NCBI RefSeq assembly: GCF_003325475.1
Contig: NZ_CP029495.1
Span: 3,286,001 to 3,350,000 of the forward strand
Direction: 5' to 3'
From: Chromobacterium phragmitis
Lineage (GTDB): Bacteria > Pseudomonadota > Gammaproteobacteria > Burkholderiales > Chromobacteriaceae
Length of the DNA stretch: 64,000 nucleotides
The notes below the pieces were generated by a model. It was not told the origin of the DNA. It was given only the letters and a program-made list of their open reading frames with translations, and searched no databases. Both the position numbers and the translations under genes were made by a program. Shown here piece after piece: positions 59,059 through 64,000 of the stretch (position 1 is the stretch's first letter; the number at the start of each line of letters is the position of its first letter).

Positions 59059-60069
59059 TCAGAACTTGAGCGCGTTCTGTTCCTCGCCGGCGAGGAGGGA
59101 GGAGGGGTCGCCGACGATAAGCGGGTCCGGCGCGTGGGCGACCCGCAAATCCTTCCCCGGATAGTCAAGATGAGACAGGAAATGGCGGATGCAGTTGAGG
59201 CGCGCCCGTTTCTTGTCGTCGGATTTCACGACTGTCCATGGCGCGTCGCCGGTATGGGTGTGGAAGAACATCGCCTGTTTGGCCGAAGTGTAGCCATCCC
59301 ATTTGTCCAGCGACTGTATGTCTATCGGCGACAGCTTCCAGTGCTTGAGCGGATCGTCGCGGCGCGAGATGAAGCGCCGCAGCTGCTCTTCCCGGCTGAC
59401 GGAGAACCAGAACTTGAACAGGCGGATGCCGCTGTTGACCAGCATGCGCTCCAGTTGCGGCGTCTGGCGCATGAACTCCAGATATTCGTGCGGCGAGCAG
59501 AAGCCCATCACTCGTTCCACGCCGGCCCGGTTGTACCAGGAGCGGTCGAAGAACACGATCTCGCCGGCGCTGGGCAGGTGGGCGATGTAGCGCTGGAAAT
59601 ACCATTGGCCGCGCTCCAGGTCGGACGGCTTTTCCAGCGCCACCACGCGCGCGCCGCGCGGGTTCAGGTGTTCCATGTAGCGCTTGATGGTGCCGCCCTT
59701 GCCGGCGGCGTCGCGCCCTTCGAACAGGATGACGATTTTCTGCCCGGTTTCCTTGACCCAGTTCTGCACTTTCAATAGCTCGATCTGCAGCTCTTGCTTC
59801 AGCCGCTCGTACTCGGCTCGGCGCATCCGGGCGCGGTAGGGATAGTCGGTGGGGAGCTCCGCGCTGGCGCTGTCCTCGTCGCTGCCGTGCGGAGCCAGCG
59901 CCACCTGCAGCGCCATCGGCTGCTGGCTGGTCTGCTCGATGACCAGCACCGATTCGTCATGCGCGCGTTGGACATTGCGCTGGCGCGCGGACTGGCGGCG
60001 GGGTTTGGCCGGCGCCGCCGGGGCATCGATTTCCGCGGGCGCGGCGGGGAGGTCTTTATCTTGCGTCAT
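59059..60069 (-). CDS. ppk2: Polyphosphate kinase 2 (PPK2)
   Basis: A 336-residue enzyme that transfers phosphate between polyphosphate and nucleoside diphosphates. A basic, alanine/proline-rich extension (residues 1-70) precedes the core. Walker A is EGRDAAGKGGT (117-127), the lid module follows, and Walker B is EIVFFDRSWYNRAGVERVMGF. A single PPK2 domain of this length is a class I enzyme, most often making GTP or ATP from polyphosphate. It stands alone between the SUOX-fold operon and the divergent SulP gene. Confidence 0.92.
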   Translation of the reverse strand: MTQDKDLPAAPAEIDAPAAPAKPRRQSARQRNVQRAHDESVLVIEQTSQQPMALQVALAPHGSDEDSASAELPTDYPYRARMRRAEYERLKQELQIELLKVQNWVKETGQKIVILFEGRDAAGKGGTIKRYMEHLNPRGARVVALEKPSDLERGQWYFQRYIAHLPSAGEIVFFDRSWYNRAGVERVMGFCSPHEYLEFMRQTPQLERMLVNSGIRLFKFWFSVSREEQLRRFISRRDDPLKHWKLSPIDIQSLDKWDGYTSAKQAMFFHTHTGDAPWTVVKSDDKKRARLNCIRHFLSHLDYPGKDLRVAHAPDPLIVGDPSSLLAGEEQNALKF

Positions 60070-60283
60070 GGCGACACGCTTCCATGATTATGACGTGGTT
60101 TTATCCTACGCCGACTGGGCTGGCGTGTCGATAGCGTGAGCCGGCGCCAGCATGCCGCCGGTTTGCGGCGGGTGTCGCCGCGGCGGCGAATCGCCATCGG
60201 GGCCGGCTTGTTCCTATGATTAGACAAATCGCATGTTTCGCGTTTCGGCCCGCCTGGCCGCACCCTGTCAATGAAAGCGCCAC

Positions 60284-61951
60284 ATGTCCGCGATTGTGTT
60301 TCGTCCCCGCCTGCTAGACACCTTGCGCGGCTACAACCGCGCCCTGCTGCGCGCCGACCTGATGGCCGGCGTCACCGTCGGCATTGTCGCCTTGCCGCTG
60401 GCCATGGCTTTCGCCATCGCCAGCGGCGTGCCGCCGCAGGCAGGCATTTTCACCTCAGTCATCGCCGGCGCGCTGGCGGCCATGCTGGGCGGCACCCGGT
60501 TGTGCGTCACCGGCCCCACTGGCGCCTTCATCGTCATCCTGTACGGCATTGTCAGCAAGTACGGCGTGGCCAATCTGCTGATCTGCACCTTCATGGCAGG
60601 GGCGATGCTGGTCCTGATGGGCGTGTTCCGGCTGGGACAGGTGATACGCTTCTTTCCGATGCCGCTGATCACCGGCTTCACCAACGGCATCGCGGTGCTG
60701 ATTTTCCTCACTCAGCTCAAGGATTTTTTCGGTCTGCCCATCGTCAAGATGCCGTCCGGCTTCTTCGCGGTGATGGCGGCTTTGCGCGAGCACTTCGCCG
60801 GCCTGCACTGGCCCACCGCGCTCCTGTCGTCGGCGCTGCTGCTGCTGATTCTGCTGTGGCCCAAGCGGCTCAACCGCATCGTGCCGTCGCCGTTCGCGGC
60901 GCTGGTGCTGGCGACGCTGGCTGTCGTCCTGTTCGACCTGCCGGTGGCGACGCTGGGCAGCCGCTTCGGCGGCATCCCCCAAGGCCTGCCGTCGCCTTCG
61001 GGGCTGGACCTGAGTCCTGCCCACCTGTCCGACCTGCTGGCGCCGGCCTTTACCATCGCCTTGCTGGGAGCGGTGGAGTCCTTGCTGTGCGCGGTGGTGG
61101 TGGACAGCCTCACCGCCGACCGCCACGACGCCAACCAGGAGTTGATAGGCCAGGGCATCGCCAATATGGTGGTGCCGTTTTTCGGCGGGATTCCCGCCAC
61201 CGGCGCGGTGGTGCGCTCGGTCACCAATATCGGCAACGGCGCGCGTACGCCGCTGGCGGCGATTTTCCACGCTGCGTTGCTGCTGCTGGTGCTGCTGCTG
61301 GCCGCGCCGCTGGCGTCCCATGTGCCGCTGGCTGCGCTGGCGGCCATCCTGGTGGCGGTGGCGCTGAAAATGGGCGATTGGGACATCCGCAAGGCGCGGC
61401 AGTTTCCGCCGCACGATACCTTGATTCTGGCCGTGACCTTCGCGCTGACGGTGATGTTCGACCTGACCGTGGCGGTGGAGATCGGGCTGTTGCTGGCGGC
61501 GGTGTTCTTCATTCGCAGCATGGCCAGCCATACTGGCATCCATAAGTTGTCGCCGGAGCATGCCCAGTTGTTCGAGCGCCACAGCATCGCCGGCAAGAGC
61601 GTGCCGGACGGCTGCGCCGCGTTTCGCGTCGAGGGCGCGCTGTTTTTCGGTGCGGCGGACAGCGTGGATGTCATCCAGAAGGAAGCGCCGCGCGCGCGCG
61701 CGGTGATTCTGCAGCTGCACCGGCTGGTGTTGCTCGATACCACCGGCCTGTTGGCGCTTGAGGCCTTGCGCTCGCGGCTGGCCGAACAGGGCAAGACGTT
61801 GATCCTGTGCGGCGCGGCTGACGAAGTGATGGACATGCTGGAGGGCTCGCGGCTGATGGCCAGACTGGGCGAGGATAATTTGCAGCCGGACTTGGTCAGC
61901 GCGCTGCGGCGCGCGGAGCGGGTGCTGACCGAGGGCGTGGTGTGGGCTTGA
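60284..61951 (+). CDS. SulP family anion transporter with STAS domain
   Basis: A 555-residue inner-membrane protein with about twelve membrane segments in the SulP fold: LMAGVTVGIVALPLAMAFAIASGVPPQAGIFTSVIAG (residues 26-62), GPTGAFIVIL, and GIPATGAVVRSVTNIGNGARTPLAAI near 305. The C-terminal cytoplasmic STAS domain (about 440-545) has LVLLDTTGLLALEAL. Family members carry sulfate, bicarbonate or dicarboxylates; the substrate is not decided. Convergent with the unknown gene at 61981. Confidence 0.92.
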   Translation: MSAIVFRPRLLDTLRGYNRALLRADLMAGVTVGIVALPLAMAFAIASGVPPQAGIFTSVIAGALAAMLGGTRLCVTGPTGAFIVILYGIVSKYGVANLLICTFMAGAMLVLMGVFRLGQVIRFFPMPLITGFTNGIAVLIFLTQLKDFFGLPIVKMPSGFFAVMAALREHFAGLHWPTALLSSALLLLILLWPKRLNRIVPSPFAALVLATLAVVLFDLPVATLGSRFGGIPQGLPSPSGLDLSPAHLSDLLAPAFTIALLGAVESLLCAVVVDSLTADRHDANQELIGQGIANMVVPFFGGIPATGAVVRSVTNIGNGARTPLAAIFHAALLLLVLLLAAPLASHVPLAALAAILVAVALKMGDWDIRKARQFPPHDTLILAVTFALTVMFDLTVAVEIGLLLAAVFFIRSMASHTGIHKLSPEHAQLFERHSIAGKSVPDGCAAFRVEGALFFGAADSVDVIQKEAPRARAVILQLHRLVLLDTTGLLALEALRSRLAEQGKTLILCGAADEVMDMLEGSRLMARLGEDNLQPDLVSALRRAERVLTEGVVWA

Positions 61952-61973
61952 GCGCCCGCCGGAAGGCGGGCGC
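61952..61973. terminator. Perfect hairpin between convergent SulP and unknown genes
   Basis: GCGCCCGCC and GGCGGGCGC form a perfect 9-bp stem closed by a GGAA tetraloop, starting 1 base after the SulP stop and ending 7 bases from the other gene's stop. No T tract in either direction. Confidence 0.6.
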
Positions 61974-61980
61974 AGGCGGC

Positions 61981-62733
61981 TCAGCGCGCGCGCTTTTGCT
62001 TGCGCATTTTCAGCCAGCGCACCAGCGCGTGGCCGACGGCCAGCGGCGACAGCGGCACCAGGGCCAATAAGCCGTCTCCCTGGCGATAGCCGGGATTGAC
62101 GCTGAGGAAGAAGCGGTCGGACGGCTTGGTGGAGTTTTGCCAGAACTGCTGATCGTCTTTGTTCTCGCGGGTGAGGATGCCCAGGTTGGCGATGAATGGC
62201 CGGTCCGGCGACACCGGGGTGATATTGAAGCTGGCGAACAGCTCGTAAGCTTTGGCCGCCAGAGGATGGCGCTCGTCCTGGCCGGGGGCGGGCCAGAAGT
62301 GGTGGGAGAAACGATGCAGCACCGCATAGCTGGACGGATGCAGCATCAAGCCGAAGAAATACAAGGGCCGCAGCGGATGCTGCAGCCAATGGAACATCAC
62401 CTGGCGCATCAGGAAGGTGATGTTGCTGTTCTTGCCGCGGAACGCCTTGTACAGGCCGGACTGGGCGCGCAGCACGCTGCAAGTGCGGCCGCCGATCTGC
62501 CGGCGGAAGCGGTGCATGGTGCAATAGCCGACCAGGCGGCCATTTTCGTCCCGATGCAGCAGCAGGCTGCTGCGTTCTGCGGGCGGAGCCATGACCAGAT
62601 TGGTGAAAGTGGCGAGATCCGTGCCGGCGAAGATGGCGTCGTGAACTTGAAACAGTTCCTCGGCCAACTGCGCCTTGGCTGAAGCGGACATCCTGGCGGG
62701 GTCCAGTTGAATCGATTGAGCGATGCGTGCCAT
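61981..62733 (-). CDS. Unknown protein, possibly of the acyl-CoA N-acyltransferase fold
   Basis: I do not recognise this 250-residue protein. It has no signal peptide. Residues 45-75 (TNLVMAPPAERSSLLLHRDENGRLVGYCTM) have the look of an acetyltransferase-type beta strand pair, followed by RQIGGRTCSVLRAQSGLYKAFRGKNSN. The middle (FHWLQHPLRPLYFFGLMLHPSSYAVLHRFSHHFWP) is rich in aromatic residues and histidine and may touch a membrane. The C-terminus is basic (RWLKMRKQKRAR). A long AT-rich promoter region lies upstream. Confidence 0.55.
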   Translation of the reverse strand: MARIAQSIQLDPARMSASAKAQLAEELFQVHDAIFAGTDLATFTNLVMAPPAERSSLLLHRDENGRLVGYCTMHRFRRQIGGRTCSVLRAQSGLYKAFRGKNSNITFLMRQVMFHWLQHPLRPLYFFGLMLHPSSYAVLHRFSHHFWPAPGQDERHPLAAKAYELFASFNITPVSPDRPFIANLGILTRENKDDQQFWQNSTKPSDRFFLSVNPGYRQGDGLLALVPLSPLAVGHALVRWLKMRKQKRAR

Positions 62734-62953
62734 TTTGCGCCTCTTTGTGCATTGCAGCAGAGAAATGGCGGCATCTTAGAAATTGGGTCGAATAGTCGCT
62801 ACTGTACTTTATCACTATGCAATTGACATTTTATTTTAATCAATAAAATGCTTTTTTTATTCAACCCTTTACAAGACGAGAGATTGGCTCGCGAAAAGAT
62901 CAACTGTTCTGTTCGGACAGGTAGCGGGCGGAGCTGAAGGGCAACCGCCGCCG
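62734..62953. other. AT-rich intergenic region between the unknown gene and ghrA
   Basis: 220 bases, with an AT-rich core at about 62800-62880 that contrasts with the chromosome. ATTTTA and TAAAAT arms form an inverted repeat at 62828-62849. On the minus strand TTGATT near 62843-62838 is a possible -35 for the unknown gene, without a good -10. No coding potential seen. Confidence 0.4.
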
Positions 62954-63880
62954 TCAATAGCCTTGCGCGCGCTCCACCCGGCCTTCCGCTTGCAGGCCGG
63001 CGGCCAGCTTGCGCAGGTTGCCGACGATCTGCTCCACCGCCTGCTGCCGCAAGGTGATCGCGGCGACATGCGGGGTGATGGTGACGGAGGGATGGTGCCA
63101 AAGCGGGTGGCCATGCGGCAGCGGCTCTTCCGCGAACACGTCCAGCTGCGCGCAGCGGATATGGCCGTTGTTGAGCAGGGCCAGCAGGGCGTCCTGGTCC
63201 AGCAGGTCGCCGCGTCCGGCATTGATCAGCATGGAGCCGGGCTGCATCAGCGATAGCCTCGCGCCGTTCAGCAAGCCCTGGGTTTGCGGCGTGGAAGGCA
63301 GCACGCTGGCGATCACGTCGCTGGTCTCGAGCAGCTTTTCCAGGCCGGCTTCGCCATGCAGGCTGTGCACGTGGTGGATGTGCTTGGGACCGCGGCTCCA
63401 GCCGCTGACCGGGTAGCCGTCCCGCGCTAGCGCCTTGGCCACCGCCGAGCCGATCTCTCCCAGCCCCAGTATGCCGACGCGGACGTCTTCCGGCAGCCGG
63501 GGAGCCAGCATCCGCCACTGTCCCGTCGCCTGTTGCCGCCGATAGACGTCCATATTGCGCTGGTAGCCCAGCACGCCGTAGCGGATGTACTCGGTCATCT
63601 GGTTGGCCATGCCGCTGTCCAGCAGCCGATAGAGCGGCAGGTTCACCGGCAAATCCTGTCTCGACAGCAGCTTGTCCACGCCGGCACCCAGCGCGAACAT
63701 CGCTTGGAGCCGCGGCAGGCGGGCGATGATGCCGTCGGGGAGTCCCCAGGCGATCAGATAACGCACTTCGTCGGGGGTGGCTTGCTCCAGGCTGACGAAG
63801 GCCTGCTCAGGCATGGCGGCCTGAAACAATTCTAGGTAGGCGGAAACTTCCTTGGGGCTGGGCGTGTGTACGAGGATCAT
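62954..63880 (-). CDS. ghrA: Glyoxylate/hydroxypyruvate reductase A-type D-2-hydroxyacid dehydrogenase
   Basis: A 308-residue NAD(P)H-dependent reductase (E. coli GhrA has 312). FALGAGVDKLLS near residue 68, the dinucleotide loop GILGLGEIGSAVAKAL near 142, the catalytic arginine in INAGRGDLLDQDALLALL near 224, the glutamate in DVFAEEPLP near 253, and the catalytic histidine in ITPHVAAIT near 274. The ending VERAQGY matches GhrA. I chose the ATG at 63880 on homology; an ATG at 63919 would add 13 unlike residues. Nothing recognisable lies in the 120 bases beyond. Confidence 0.88.
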   Translation of the reverse strand: MILVHTPSPKEVSAYLELFQAAMPEQAFVSLEQATPDEVRYLIAWGLPDGIIARLPRLQAMFALGAGVDKLLSRQDLPVNLPLYRLLDSGMANQMTEYIRYGVLGYQRNMDVYRRQQATGQWRMLAPRLPEDVRVGILGLGEIGSAVAKALARDGYPVSGWSRGPKHIHHVHSLHGEAGLEKLLETSDVIASVLPSTPQTQGLLNGARLSLMQPGSMLINAGRGDLLDQDALLALLNNGHIRCAQLDVFAEEPLPHGHPLWHHPSVTITPHVAAITLRQQAVEQIVGNLRKLAAGLQAEGRVERAQGY

Positions 63881-64000
63881 GGCGGGACAGTTCGTTGGGT
63901 TTATGCCTTCAGTATACATCGGTGTCCGGTTGATAAAGCCTTGCGATATGCCTGAGTGCGAAGGCGGAGGAGCCCAGTTACCGTTGTAAGGGTAAACCGC

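Noticed and set aside
60455..62815. Very long antisense open frames, for example 786 codons opposite the SulP gene and 569 codons opposite flgC-flgE
   Set aside because: Products are dominated by R, Q, H, G and A, the signature of a shadow frame in GC-rich coding DNA; the opposite strand encodes recognised proteins.

Overview
The window is a dense, GC-rich bacterial chromosome segment. It most resembles Chromobacterium (Betaproteobacteria, Neisseriales), probably C. violaceum or a close relative. The reasons are a complete hydrogen cyanide synthase operon (hcnABC), a PHP-domain phosphatase whose metal ligands fall at the numbers I recall for the characterised C. violaceum enzyme Cv1693, many chemoreceptors, and a flgA/flgB-L cluster. 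The species is an inference; no rRNA or marker gene is present. I saw no tRNA, rRNA, insertion sequence, prophage or CRISPR array.

Layout. 1-9.5 kb: the end of a glyoxalase-type gene, a CitMHS/NhaD-type ion transporter, a CstA-family (pyruvate) transporter, an orphan periplasmic binding protein, a BtsS/BtsR-type two-component system likely to control the CstA gene, mpl (cell-wall recycling), and a PAS protein with a ruined GGDEF domain. 10-18.4 kb: an NSS sodium symporter, a second orphan binding protein, a YaiW-type lipoprotein, then a five-gene operon for a Tat-exported molybdenum hydroxylase (2Fe-2S subunit, Mo subunit, diheme cytochrome c, XdhC, MocA). 18.4-27.4 kb: a NIT-domain chemoreceptor, an ABC importer of unknown substrate, and hcnABC.

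28-38 kb: L-asparaginase, a lipoprotein/HlyD/DUF3302 export set, an NadR-like kinase, S4 and oxidoreductase-like small proteins, the PHP phosphatase, a YciO-type protein, a tandem pair of site-2 proteases of which the first has lost its catalytic residues, and trpS. Two gene-free stretches here (29.13-29.6 kb and 33.42-33.61 kb) hold six copies of a structured repeat: an A-rich hairpin, then 54-55 bases on a DnaA-box-like TTGTCCACA, then a second CACA exactly 16 bases further.

38-50 kb: a soluble PAS-PAS chemoreceptor, flgA, and a continuous flgBCDEFGHIJKL operon with an unrecognised thirteenth gene. FlgJ has only the rod domain, as in many lateral flagellar systems. 50-64 kb: asnB, an Lrp regulator divergent from a LysE exporter, a Cache chemoreceptor, a decayed MntA/HepT-like toxin-antitoxin pair, a hybrid histidine kinase overlapping a SUOX-fold protein without cysteine, ppk2, a SulP transporter, an unknown protein and a GhrA-type reductase.

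Main leads: the spaced DnaA-box-like repeat, three in-phase CCGCTC repeats upstream of the CstA gene, the cysteine-less SUOX-fold protein coupled to a kinase, the pseudo-protease next to its active paralogue, and the extra gene ending the flagellar operon.
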